A stretch of DNA of 24,715 bases from a virus. The stretch covers positions 1 through 24,715 of the IMG/VR virus record IMGVR_UViG_3300020404_000338; one strand, 5' to 3'. The position numbers and the translations under genes were made by a program. The notes beneath the pieces were generated by a model. The model had not been told where the DNA came from, searched no databases, and saw only the letters and a program-made list of their open reading frames with translations. Below, piece after piece: positions 1 to 5,189 of this stretch. How positions within the stretch are numbered: the stretch's first letter is position 1; each line of letters opens with the position of its first letter.

Positions 1-327
1 GGTAACTCAAGACATACTATCGACAAGGGCCTGAGGGTACGTGTCAACAGTAAGGGGGAAGCGGGCAACAACTATAACATAGAGGTCGGCCAGGGCTCTA
101 ACGTCAATGTCGAGGTCAACGGAGGTAACATCAACCTGACAACGATCAACACGGGAAATGACGCAGGGGATATCAACATCAATGCCAGTCGTAACCTGAA
201 TATGCAGGTGCAGGGCGACATGAACGTCAACGTCATAGGTAATAGCATAGAGAACGTGGGCAAGAGGAAGGACGAGTTTGTCGTACTGAACAACACGAAG
301 ACAGGTAAACGTATAGACCTTAACTAA
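1..327 (+). CDS. Baseplate central spike, gp5-like C-terminal beta-helix (5' partial)
   Basis: The reading frame is open from base 1 to the TAA at 325-327, giving 108 residues with no start in the window. The protein is rich in Gly, Asn and Val with alternating hydrophobic residues. From residue 70 it shows an eight-residue spacing of V-x-G type (V70, V78, V86), like the octad repeat of the triple-stranded beta-helix at the end of T4 gp5, the spike that pierces the outer membrane. The last 20 residues are charged and break the pattern. A PAAR tip protein encoded at 6441 would be the expected cap of such a spike. The lysozyme and OB-fold parts of gp5 are not in view, so another beta-helical tail protein is possible. 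G+C is about 50% and 18 of 23 Asn codons are AAC, unlike the AT-rich genes to the right. Confidence 0.55.
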   Translation, partial: GNSRHTIDKGLRVRVNSKGEAGNNYNIEVGQGSNVNVEVNGGNINLTTINTGNDAGDININASRNLNMQVQGDMNVNVIGNSIENVGKRKDEFVVLNNTKTGKRIDLN

Positions 328-406
328 TAAGCAGACAGAAAGCGTGTGTCGAAAACTGGCCTAATTACAACCAGTACTACTAAGGGATCTGTTAGGGCAT
401 AGATAC

Positions 407-418
407 TTGATATATCAA
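407..418. repeat. 12-bp perfect palindrome in the 328-505 intergenic gap
   Basis: TTGATATATCAA reads the same on both strands. It lies in the 178-base gap between the spike gene and the DUF465-like gene, about 53 bases upstream of the late promoter box at 471. It might be a protein-binding site, but an AT-rich palindrome of this size can occur by chance. The rest of the gap has no clear gene and no convincing terminator. Confidence 0.3.
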
Positions 419-470
419 ACGGCTGGTTTAGGAATATATCGAAATTTTTTCTCGTGGGATTTTTCACCCT

Positions 471-478
471 TATAAGTA
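471..478 (+). promoter_or_regulatory. T4-type late promoter box (variant TATAAGTA)
   Basis: TATAAGTA differs by one base from the T4 late promoter TATAAATA, which is read by the phage sigma factor gp55. It lies 27 bases before the ATG at 506, with a Shine-Dalgarno AAGGAG at 496-501 between them, so the spacing suits a short-leader transcript. The same variant recurs at 2513. Confidence 0.5.
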
Positions 479-505
479 TTCATGTAATCAATTATAAGGA
501 GATTT

Positions 506-727
506 ATGTCAAATAAAGACACTTACAAAAGAAAACACAAATACCTCGATAGACAGATAACCCACCTAGAACGAACAAACTACTACAATCGCACCCTCAT
601 CGCCAATCTCAAGAAGAAGAAACTCAAACTCAAGGATAAACTAATCTCTCATACTAGGGAGTTGGCCAGGCGAGAGAAATACAATTCACACGAGTATATA
701 AAACGAGCGCTATCCATGACTGCTTGA
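506..727 (+). CDS. DUF465/YdcH-like small coiled-coil protein
   Basis: This 73-residue basic protein is almost entirely helical. Residues 10-50 carry the pattern H-K-Y-L-D-R-x-I, then L-x-x-L-K-K-K-K-L-K-L-K-D, which resembles the DUF465 (YdcH) family of small coiled-coil proteins common in alphaproteobacteria; the biochemical role of that family is unknown. The ATG has a strong AAGGAG ribosome site five bases upstream and a late promoter variant at 471. Its TGA stop (725-727) lies inside the -35 box of the next gene's promoter. The family call rests on motif resemblance only; a generic phage coiled coil is the alternative. Confidence 0.5.
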   Translation: MSNKDTYKRKHKYLDRQITHLERTNYYNRTLIANLKKKKLKLKDKLISHTRELARREKYNSHEYIKRALSMTA

Positions 728-752
728 CAAAGCTTCTCTCATGTGATATAAT
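724..752 (+). promoter_or_regulatory. Consensus sigma70 promoter with extended -10
   Basis: TTGACA (724-729), a 17-base spacer, then TATAAT (747-752), preceded by TG one base upstream (744-745), make a full-consensus extended -10 promoter. The expected start of transcription is about 759-760, at the edge of the ATG at 761. The -35 box overlaps the stop codon of the gene before it. This is the form expected for an early phage promoter used by host RNA polymerase. Confidence 0.85.
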
Positions 753-760
753 GGATACAT

Positions 761-967
761 ATGCTACACAAGATAAGTCAATTATGTGATAAGATAGATT
801 CTTTGAAACGATCGGCAGATCATCTGCGAGAATTGAAGTATGGACCCAACAAAGCTCCTCGTGTCGTCATTGATGATAAGATAGCTTCCATACAGGCGGA
901 ATGTCTGCTGATCGCAAAGGATCGATCGGACTATAACGAGCCCCATGTCCAGGAAGATTTAGAATAA
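761..967 (+). CDS. Small helical protein of unknown function, probably early and leaderless
   Basis: This 68-residue protein is not recognised. It is predicted helical, with a Leu/Ile heptad-like run in residues 2-24, a break at G28-P29-N30, and an acidic end. There is no Shine-Dalgarno sequence in front of the ATG. Instead the consensus sigma70 promoter at 724-752 places the transcript start at or one to two bases before the ATG, so translation is probably leaderless. No better in-frame start is visible downstream. It lies between the DUF465-like gene (33-base gap) and the late-promoter gene at 1019 (51-base gap). The strong early-type promoter among late-type neighbours suggests a role early in infection, but nothing in the sequence gives a function. 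Confidence 0.6.
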   Translation: MLHKISQLCDKIDSLKRSADHLRELKYGPNKAPRVVIDDKIASIQAECLLIAKDRSDYNEPHVQEDLE

Positions 968-1005
968 AAAAATTTCTCTAAAATTTTCTGTGATCCTGCG
1001 AGGTG

Positions 1006-1013
1006 TATAAATA
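1006..1013 (+). promoter_or_regulatory. T4-type late promoter TATAAATA
   Basis: An exact late promoter box ends five bases before the ATG at 1019. Late transcripts usually start about six bases past the box, so the predicted RNA begins at the start codon. The same geometry occurs at 21360-21373. Confidence 0.7.
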
Positions 1014-1018
1014 GTATT

Positions 1019-1357
1019 ATGAAAACACTTAAACAGGTAGAGGCCATCGATGCCATCTGCGAGAACACATATCAGGATCTTGAGATCACCGAAGCTGAGT
1101 ATCAGGGAAAGAAGGTGAAACTCAACGACCCGATAAGGGGCGGTAGTAAGAAGTTCTATGTCTATGTGAAGAACAACAAGGGCAATGTCATCAAGGTATC
1201 ATTCGGTGATACGACAGGCCTATCCATCAAACGTGATGATCCTGCGAGAAGAAAGTCCTTCCGTGCAAGGCATAATTGTGATACAGCGAAAGATAAGACG
1301 ACCGCAAGATACTGGTCCTGTTATCAATGGCGTGCTGGCGCTAAGGTGAATAACTAA
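1019..1357 (+). CDS. Conserved T4-like phage protein with FRARHNC...ARYWSC motif
   Basis: This 112-residue protein has a helical N-terminus (1-25) and a basic C-terminal domain (about 30-105). That domain contains K-K-F-Y-V-Y-V-K-N, then S-F-R-A-R-H-N-C-D (residues 80-88) and A-R-Y-W-S-C (96-101). I recall this segment from small proteins of marine T4-like phages, but know no proven function; the Cys87/Cys101 pair with nearby His and Arg could bind a metal, which is inference. The exact late promoter box at 1006 leaves no normal leader; the only ribosome-site candidate, GAGGTG at 1000-1005, is 13 bases from the ATG. The speD start follows 13 bases after the stop. Confidence 0.6.
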   Translation: MKTLKQVEAIDAICENTYQDLEITEAEYQGKKVKLNDPIRGGSKKFYVYVKNNKGNVIKVSFGDTTGLSIKRDDPARRKSFRARHNCDTAKDKTTARYWSCYQWRAGAKVNN

Positions 1358-1370
1358 TACATTATGATAC

Positions 1371-1760
1371 ATGAAGAATCCAGTCCTAATACATAAACAC
1401 CTCATCATAAGAGCTGAAGCGAATCGAGTTCCCACGGACGAGGAACAACTCACAGCATGGTTAACAGAATTCATTGACTCCATCGGTATGAAGATACTCA
1501 TGGGTCCATATGTCAAGTATTGCACGATGGAGGGCAATCGAGGTATCACAGGCATAGCGGTTATCGAAACAAGTCACATTGCAATTCATGTATGGGACGA
1601 ACCGAATCCCGCTCTCATGCAAATAGACGTTTACTCTTGTGCTGAGTTCGATCCCTATAAGATTGCCGAGAAGATTAAGAACGACTTTGATGTTGTCAAG
1701 ATTGATTATAAATATTTAAACAGAGAAACAGGACTTAAGCCAATTCGATTAAAGAAGTGA
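1371..1760 (+). CDS. speD: S-adenosylmethionine decarboxylase, phage type
   Basis: This 129-residue protein matches the short bacterial/archaeal AdoMet decarboxylase, which makes the aminopropyl donor for spermidine and uses a pyruvoyl group formed by self-cleavage at a serine. The key region reads E-T-S-H-I-A-I-H at residues 66-73. Ser68 is the expected pyruvoyl precursor and His73 sits five residues later, as in Thermotoga maritima (Ser63/His68). Cys90 in D-V-Y-S-C-A corresponds to the catalytic Cys83. The residue before the cleaved Ser is Thr, where cellular enzymes usually have Glu. I recall speD as an auxiliary gene of T4-like marine phages. There is no good ribosome site before the ATG. 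The stop codon overlaps the ribosome site of the next gene, so the two are probably coupled. No spermidine synthase gene is in view. Confidence 0.85.
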   Translation: MKNPVLIHKHLIIRAEANRVPTDEEQLTAWLTEFIDSIGMKILMGPYVKYCTMEGNRGITGIAVIETSHIAIHVWDEPNPALMQIDVYSCAEFDPYKIAEKIKNDFDVVKIDYKYLNRETGLKPIRLKK

Positions 1761-1767
1761 GGAGTTT

Positions 1768-2481
1768 ATGCAATTCGTAGCAAACATACCATACATCAAG
1801 TGTTATCTAAAGAAAGAATACCTATACGACCTGGAGAAGGGTCATGGTCAATTTGAGGAGTGTGTATTACTCTCGGTCAAGTCCATGCAGGGACGAGCAC
1901 TCATGTTCGAAGCATATCTACCACAGTATGGTGCTTGTTATGATAAGTTTCCCCTATCCGCTTTTGTATGGAAGAAAGATATCAAAGAGGAGGAACAATT
2001 ACCTTTAAATGTGATAGAGTTGTGGGATGCGTTTTCTTACGACATACAAGTGTGGACAAAACGATTGCTTAAAAATTGTGATGTCGATATAGTGATCAAG
2101 GGAAAAGGTAAGATGTCAGGCGAATATCTATTCACGATTGATAGTTGCCATAGTGATCCCAATATGATCAATATCGGGCCATCGGAGGTGCCTGCTGAAC
2201 ATAAACAATTCAATGTAGGTAAACTAAACAATGGACAGTTCTTCGCCCAACCCAACAATCGTATGTTATGGTACGAACAATCATTGACACCTAGTGAATT
2301 AAAGAGACCTGACTTCAAGGTATCAACCAAATACTTCTTTTGCGAACAGGATAGTAAGTGGGTGTTTGGTGATAGTGATGATTACTTCTATGAGGAAGTT
2401 GAGAGAAAAGAATATAACGAGAAAAATCGTGATACCTCAAATGATCCTTTCAAGGGAACTGATATAGAGGGTAAAGATTAA
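1768..2481 (+). CDS. Conserved T4-like marine phage protein, function unknown
   Basis: This 237-residue soluble protein has no signal peptide or membrane segment. I recognise the pattern from marine T4-like phages without a known role: an N-terminal stretch with Y-L-Y-D-L-E-K-G-H-G (residues 18-27), S-V-K-S-M-Q-G-R-A-L (37-46), and a middle part with G-E-Y-L-F-T-I-D-S-C-H (about 118-128) and N-N-G-Q-F-F-A-Q-P-N-N-R (about 154-165). The last 30 residues are charged and likely disordered. The ATG follows GAGGAG, which overlaps the speD stop, so it is probably translated together with speD. A link to polyamine metabolism is not shown by the sequence; a role in early takeover or in particle building is equally possible. 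Confidence 0.65.
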   Translation: MQFVANIPYIKCYLKKEYLYDLEKGHGQFEECVLLSVKSMQGRALMFEAYLPQYGACYDKFPLSAFVWKKDIKEEEQLPLNVIELWDAFSYDIQVWTKRLLKNCDVDIVIKGKGKMSGEYLFTIDSCHSDPNMINIGPSEVPAEHKQFNVGKLNNGQFFAQPNNRMLWYEQSLTPSELKRPDFKVSTKYFFCEQDSKWVFGDSDDYFYEEVERKEYNEKNRDTSNDPFKGTDIEGKD

Positions 2482-2512
2482 TGTTTAGTATTTAAGTCAA
2501 GATCCTGATTCT

Positions 2513-2520
2513 TATAAGTA
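2513..2520 (+). promoter_or_regulatory. T4-type late promoter box (variant TATAAGTA)
   Basis: The same one-base variant as at 471. It lies about 55 bases before the ATG of the lipoprotein gene at 2576 and is the only nearby candidate promoter for it. Confidence 0.4.
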
Positions 2521-2575
2521 TGTGTGTGCGTCCTTCAGAAACCACCTAGCTCCCAGAGTAGCGAAAATTCAAGCA

Positions 2576-2722
2576 ATGAAAGTAATCATATTAATAGTAG
2601 TAATAATCACAATGTATGGTTGTGGTATTAAACCAAGTGTATCTTGCAATGTAAATGATATTGATACTGCTATCAATGATTGTAAAGAACAACCTCAATT
2701 CGGTATATCTAAAGAATTTTAA
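2576..2722 (+). CDS. Small lipoprotein, late-type promoter upstream
   Basis: Forty-eight residues. The N-terminus is a lipoprotein signal: Met-Lys, a hydrophobic core of Ile/Val/Leu to about residue 11, then a lipobox-like T-M-Y-G-C with the acylated Cys expected at position 16. The mature part (about 33 residues) has two more Cys (24 and 36) that could form a disulfide in the periplasm. I chose ATG 2576; a longer GTG frame from 2522 would bury the signal peptide. The ribosome site is weak. The gene converges on tRNA-Pro, with the stop one base from the tRNA CCA end. A small late lipoprotein could be an outer-membrane spanin or an exclusion factor, but no partner is adjacent. Confidence 0.55.
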   Translation: MKVIILIVVIITMYGCGIKPSVSCNVNDIDTAINDCKEQPQFGISKEF

Positions 2723-2723
2723 T

Positions 2724-2800
2724 TGGTCGGAGTGGTAGGATTCGAACCTACGACCCTATGGTCCCAAACCATATGCGCTACCAGGCTGCGCTACACTCCG
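2724..2800 (-). tRNA. tRNA-Pro (UGG)
   Basis: The reverse complement folds as a standard tRNA: acceptor stem CGGAGTG/CACTCCG, D-arm with A-G-C-G-C-A-G-C, anticodon stem TATGG/CCATA around the loop TTTGGGA (anticodon UGG), and T-loop with GGTTCGAATCC. The discriminator A and CCA are encoded (2727-2724). It starts five bases after the stop of the small membrane protein gene, so it is probably cut from the end of the same leftward transcript. UGG reads CCA and CCT, the Pro codons that dominate in the AT-rich structural genes. Confidence 0.95.
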
Positions 2801-2805
2801 TTATG

Positions 2806-3024
2806 TTATTGTATATAGGTGTAAACTAAACCTACTAATGTGATTGTAGATAAAACAATATTAGTTGTGATAAGTGCGGCTTCACGCCACATGATCGAAA
2901 CTGCCAACCAACACATTCCACCTACTAGGGTGGCGATAGGTCCTATCGGATATATGTTGAGAGAATTACAGGCGGCCCCTATCATTAAGAAACCAGTTGC
3001 AATCCATTTAAGATACTTATCCAT
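2806..3024 (-). CDS. Small integral membrane protein
   Basis: This 72-residue protein has two or three hydrophobic spans: about residues 7-21, 26-45 (with a Gly-Gly in the middle), and 50-70. It begins M-D-K-Y-L-K-W, and W46-R47-E48 forms a short polar loop before the last span. I recall similar small membrane proteins in marine T4-like phages, without a function. The start is four bases after the stop of the lipoprotein gene upstream, so the two are translationally coupled; tRNA-Pro follows five bases after its stop. With the lipoprotein it may form an envelope pair (superinfection exclusion or lysis timing), which is inference. Confidence 0.65.
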   Translation of the reverse strand: MDKYLKWIATGFLMIGAACNSLNIYPIGPIATLVGGMCWLAVSIMWREAALITTNIVLSTITLVGLVYTYIQ

Positions 3025-3028
3025 TATT

Positions 3029-3172
3029 TCATTGACCTAATAGATCCCAAAACTTATCTAATGTTTCTAGTGCATTTTCATTATTTGTAGGATGTGTTTC
3101 TAACTTCTTATTTGTGCTTGTGCAACCTACAAGTAATACAAACAATATGATTAAACTATATTTTAGTGCCAT
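3029..3172 (-). CDS. Small lipoprotein in the leftward operon
   Basis: Forty-seven residues. The N-terminus M-A-L-K-Y followed by a hydrophobic core and the lipobox L-L-V-G-C-T is a clear lipoprotein signal, with lipidation expected at Cys17. The mature part is about 30 polar residues ending in a hydrophobic-acidic helix. The start overlaps the end of the DUF3310 gene by 17 bases, and the stop is four bases before the membrane protein gene, which supports it as a real coupled gene despite its size. It is unrelated in sequence to the rightward lipoprotein at 2576. The function is unknown. Confidence 0.7.
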   Translation of the reverse strand: MALKYSLIILFVLLVGCTSTNKKLETHPTNNENALETLDKFWDLLGQ

Positions 3173-3509
3173 CTGAATATTGATAACTAACTTTTATTTC
3201 ATCTTCCGTCTTATCGTTTTCTGATCCCTCAGGATAGTCTATTGACAATCCCTCATAAGTTATATCAACTCCTGAATCAACGGAACTATTATTGACCTCA
3301 TCTGAATAATCTCTCTCGATTATCATATCAATATAGTGTTTTGCTTTTTGAAGGTCTTGCAATCCGCCTTTGTTTATATGCCTACAAATATATTTGATGG
3401 CATTGCCTTCAGCAAATTTCATTTCATTTTTGTTTATAAATTCGGCAGGTTGTATCTTCATGTTTTGATAGTGACTACCGCCAACTTGTTTATCGTATGG
3501 GTTACTCAT
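3156..3509 (-). CDS. DUF3310-family protein (T7 gp1.7-like nucleotide kinase family)
   Basis: This 117-residue protein carries the DUF3310 signature in residues 8-67: V-G-G-S-H-Y-x-x-M, I-Q-P-A-E-F-I, G-N-A-I-K-Y-I-C-R-H, then K-G-G, D-L-x-K-A-x-H-Y-I. Members include T7 gp1.7, reported as a nucleotide kinase active on dGMP and dTMP, so a part in the phage dNTP supply is plausible but not shown here. The tail after residue 70 is acidic and low in complexity, probably disordered. A strong AAAGGAGA lies just before the ATG. Its end overlaps the lipoprotein gene by 17 bases. It is usually an early gene, which fits this operon. Confidence 0.8.
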   Translation of the reverse strand: MSNPYDKQVGGSHYQNMKIQPAEFINKNEMKFAEGNAIKYICRHINKGGLQDLQKAKHYIDMIIERDYSDEVNNSSVDSGVDITYEGLSIDYPEGSENDKTEDEIKVSYQYSDGTKI

Positions 3510-3521
3510 TTTTCTCCTTTG

Positions 3522-3755
3522 TTAATGTAATGTTGTATCTTCAAATTTTTCAATCTCATCATAACTATTAGATATGGTCTCGGTCATCTTTTTATAACCT
3601 TCCTCATCTAGTACTGTTTTATATAATCTTAATCCTATGGATATCAAAGTGGCTGCAATCATCTGCCAATTAAACTTAACACCCATGATTAGCACATATC
3701 TATACAGATCATCATATGCTTCCTGTAAATCTTTTTGTTCTTCTTTACTTGACAC
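3522..3755 (-). CDS. Small helical phage protein, GTG start, unknown function
   Basis: This 77-residue protein is predicted mostly alpha-helical. Residues 30-48 (W-Q-M-I-A-A-T-L-I-S-I-G-L-R-L-Y-K) form an amphipathic or hydrophobic helix followed by acidic residues. I recall short proteins with a similar M-I-A-A-x-x-x-x-x-L-x-x-Y-x-x-x-L pattern in T4-like cyanophages, but no function. GTG is the only plausible start; it lies 11 bases inside the end of the gene upstream, and its ribosome site is weak, so translation probably depends on coupling. A new ribosome site for the DUF3310 gene follows its stop. Confidence 0.6.
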   Translation of the reverse strand: MSSKEEQKDLQEAYDDLYRYVLIMGVKFNWQMIAATLISIGLRLYKTVLDEEGYKKMTETISNSYDEIEKFEDTTLH

Positions 3756-3957
3756 TTCGTTTATTACTTTCTTGGTTGTTTACAAATACTCTTATCAATC
3801 TTGACACATCAACCTCCTCTTTCTTTAAGGTCTTGGGATGTGTGAATATTACTTTACTCTTGTTAACCTCTAATTGTATACCTATATCAGAGGCAACCAC
3901 GATGGCGTCATCTGTATTCTTTCTCCAGTCGTGTGAACTATATCCTAATACGTCCAT
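3745..3957 (-). CDS. Small phage protein of unknown function
   Basis: Seventy residues, not recognised. The N-terminus (D-V-L-G-Y-S-S-H-D-W-R-K) is followed by a mixed alpha/beta stretch with alternating hydrophobics (I-Q-L-E-V, K-V-I-F-T) and a basic end. There is no membrane segment. The ATG shares one base with the stop of the gene upstream (TAATG) and has GAGGAG about eight bases before it. Its own end overlaps the next gene by 11 bases. Confidence 0.55.
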   Translation of the reverse strand: MDVLGYSSHDWRKNTDDAIVVASDIGIQLEVNKSKVIFTHPKTLKKEEVDVSRLIRVFVNNQESNKRSVK

Positions 3958-4271
3958 TATATTCTCTCCTCAACGTGTTTTGCAAACCAATTGTCTTGAT
4001 ACTTTTTACTTTTCAATAATGATTTAACAATAGGTTTCAATAAAACTTTTTGTTTAGATGATATACTAACATCGCCATACATTTTAATCTTATTTCTAAT
4101 GTAAGATGGTTCTATGTTAAGTAATTTGCAATAGTATTGAAATTGAGGATCATTACTCATAATCCAATTAATTGCTTCTATCTTATGTTTAAGATATTTT
4201 TTACTAAAGCCTATGTACCTGGCATCCTCAACTGCTTGTGTTAATATTGCTGTGATAAATTTCTCTTCCAT
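3957..4271 (-). CDS. Conserved small phage protein, helical and basic
   Basis: I take the start at ATG 4271, which overlaps the upstream stop as TAATG and is preceded by AGGA. A longer frame from 4340 would add an Arg-rich stretch that merely reads through the upstream gene. The resulting 104 residues include I-L-T-Q-A-V-E-D-A-R-Y (about 8-18) and A-I-N-W-I-M-S-N-D-P-Q-F-Q-Y-Y-C-K-L-L (about 36-54), then an S-Y-I-R-N-K-I segment. I recall this A-I-x-W-I-x-S-x-x-x-x-F-x-x-x-C pattern from phage and bacterial small proteins that look like a helix-turn-helix. DNA binding is possible but unproven. Confidence 0.6.
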   Translation of the reverse strand: MEEKFITAILTQAVEDARYIGFSKKYLKHKIEAINWIMSNDPQFQYYCKLLNIEPSYIRNKIKMYGDVSISSKQKVLLKPIVKSLLKSKKYQDNWFAKHVEERI

Positions 4272-4573
4272 TATTTTCCTAACTGTTGTTCTGCTTCTAA
4301 ATTTAAAGCGATATCGATATCTGAATCTTCTTTCATCCATGCTGTATCTTCAACATATTCATTCTTCTTAATCACTTCAGCGATCTGACTAAAATAACAC
4401 CAGTTAGAACCAAAAGTAATTGCACCAGTATAATCTAATTCTGTATCATACTCTTTCGCATTAACTCCTAATTCACCAGCGATATCATACTTATCAGTAG
4501 CAATACCAATATTGGTTATCTCGCCCTCTCGTCCTTTCGTATCTTTGATTGTATCTCCTAATTGTATTTTCAT
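4271..4573 (-). CDS. Small phage protein of unknown function
   Basis: One hundred residues. The first 60 are beta-rich with G-D-T-I-x-D-x-x-G-R-E-G-E-I (6-19), similar in style to small SH3/KOW-like barrels; the last 30 are acidic and helical. There is no signal peptide. A strong AAGGAG precedes the ATG, so after the 10-base gap translation restarts independently here. Its stop overlaps the next gene's ATG by one base. I do not recognise the family. Confidence 0.55.
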   Translation of the reverse strand: MKIQLGDTIKDTKGREGEITNIGIATDKYDIAGELGVNAKEYDTELDYTGAITFGSNWCYFSQIAEVIKKNEYVEDTAWMKEDSDIDIALNLEAEQQLGK

Positions 4574-4583
4574 AATGTTCTCC

Positions 4584-4796
4584 TTATATAAAATCGTAAG
4601 CGTATTCGCCGTTATTAATATTATACATCTTAACTATCGTATTGTCAAGAAGTTTCTCTAGCACACCTTTTAACTCTTTTGATAAGACATCTACGAAACC
4701 TGGTGTGAAGGTAACGAATAATGATCCGTGTAGCATTTCTGCCTTTTTAGCGCCACTTGATTTAGCAGCTTTTAAGATTAGTTCTTCATGTTTCAC
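4584..4796 (-). CDS. Small phage protein, GTG start, unknown function
   Basis: I choose the GTG at 4796 because it overlaps the upstream TAG by one base (TAGTG) and has a full AAGGAGG ribosome site eight bases before it. A longer frame from 4886 is only the shadow of the membrane gene. The 70-residue protein begins with a helical K-H-E-E-L-I-L-K-A-A segment, followed by a beta stretch (L-F-V-T-F-T) and a helix (L-S-K-E-L-K-G-V-L-E-K-L-L), and ends in a Tyr-rich tail. It is soluble, with no recognised family. Confidence 0.6.
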   Translation of the reverse strand: MKHEELILKAAKSSGAKKAEMLHGSLFVTFTPGFVDVLSKELKGVLEKLLDNTIVKMYNINNGEYAYDFI

Positions 4797-4978
4797 TATT
4801 TTGCCTCCTTGTAAAGTTCTTGTGAATATAAAGCAAGCATGAACATAGTGGCACCTAACATCGCCATCAATCCACCTTGTAACCATTTGTCAGTTTCTAT
4901 CGATCCGACAGCACCAACCATCATTAATGTACCGATAACAGCGTTACCGATAGTTAAATATTCTAAAAATTTCTTCAT
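4796..4978 (-). CDS. Small two-span membrane protein
   Basis: Sixty residues with two hydrophobic helices, about 8-26 (Gly, Val, Met rich) and 34-51, joined by a polar loop with E28-T29-D30-K31-W32. Both ends are charged. Its ATG overlaps the upstream stop (TAATG), and its own stop overlaps the next GTG, with the ribosome site for that gene inside its 3' end. The function is unknown; it is the second membrane protein of this early-type operon. Confidence 0.6.
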   Translation of the reverse strand: MKKFLEYLTIGNAVIGTLMMVGAVGSIETDKWLQGGLMAMLGATMFMLALYSQELYKEAK

Positions 4979-5172
4979 TAGGCAGCCGCCATTTCATTAT
5001 CGATAACTTCTTCGACATTTTCAGAATCAATACCTATCATTTGTAGGTTATCAACTTTTAAAATATCAGAAATCGCAGTTTCCTTAGTGATAAGATTTTG
5101 TTTAACTTGTAAAATAATCTTATCTACTGATTCTTCGGCAGTATTTTCTGCCCATTGTTTTACTTTTGACAT
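4978..5172 (-). CDS. First gene of the leftward operon, small acidic phage protein
   Basis: The start is ATG 5172, preceded by AAAGGAGA; an extension from 5259 has no ribosome site. The 64-residue protein begins S-K-V-K-Q-W-A-E-N, and the middle is helical (S-V-D-K-I-I-L-Q-V) then K-E-T-A-I-S-D-I-L-K-V-D-N. I recall proteins beginning M-S-K-V-K-x-W in many T4-like cyanophages, without a function. The end is acidic, then Ala-Ala-Ala. A leader of about 310 bases separates it from the predicted transcription start near 5484, and that leader holds hairpins and a direct repeat. Confidence 0.6.
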   Translation of the reverse strand: MSKVKQWAENTAEESVDKIILQVKQNLITKETAISDILKVDNLQMIGIDSENVEEVIDNEMAAA

Positions 5173-5189
5173 ATTGTAGTCTCCTTTGT

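Noticed and set aside
361-384. ACTGG/CCAGT inverted repeat after the spike gene as a terminator
   Set aside because: The stem is only five bases with an 11-base loop and no T-run.
968-995. AT-only inverted repeat AAAATTT/AAATTTT as a terminator
   Set aside because: It has no G-C pairs in the stem and no clear T-run beyond it; likely chance in AT-rich sequence.
2522-2575. Longer GTG-started form of the rightward lipoprotein
   Set aside because: It would put 18 residues ahead of a clean lipoprotein signal peptide and has no ribosome site.
2724-2800. tRNA-Pro as a prophage attachment site
   Set aside because: No integrase or duplicated tRNA end is visible, and the rest of the window is typical of a lytic phage; the tRNA is complete and linked to the phage operon.
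4272-4340. Upstream extension of the 3957-4271 gene
   Set aside because: The Arg-rich extension overlaps the end of the gene before it; the TAATG junction with an AGGA ribosome site at 4271 is the better start.
4797-4886. Upstream extension of the 4584-4796 gene
   Set aside because: It lies within the membrane protein gene; the GTG at 4796 has a full AAGGAGG site and overlaps that gene's stop.
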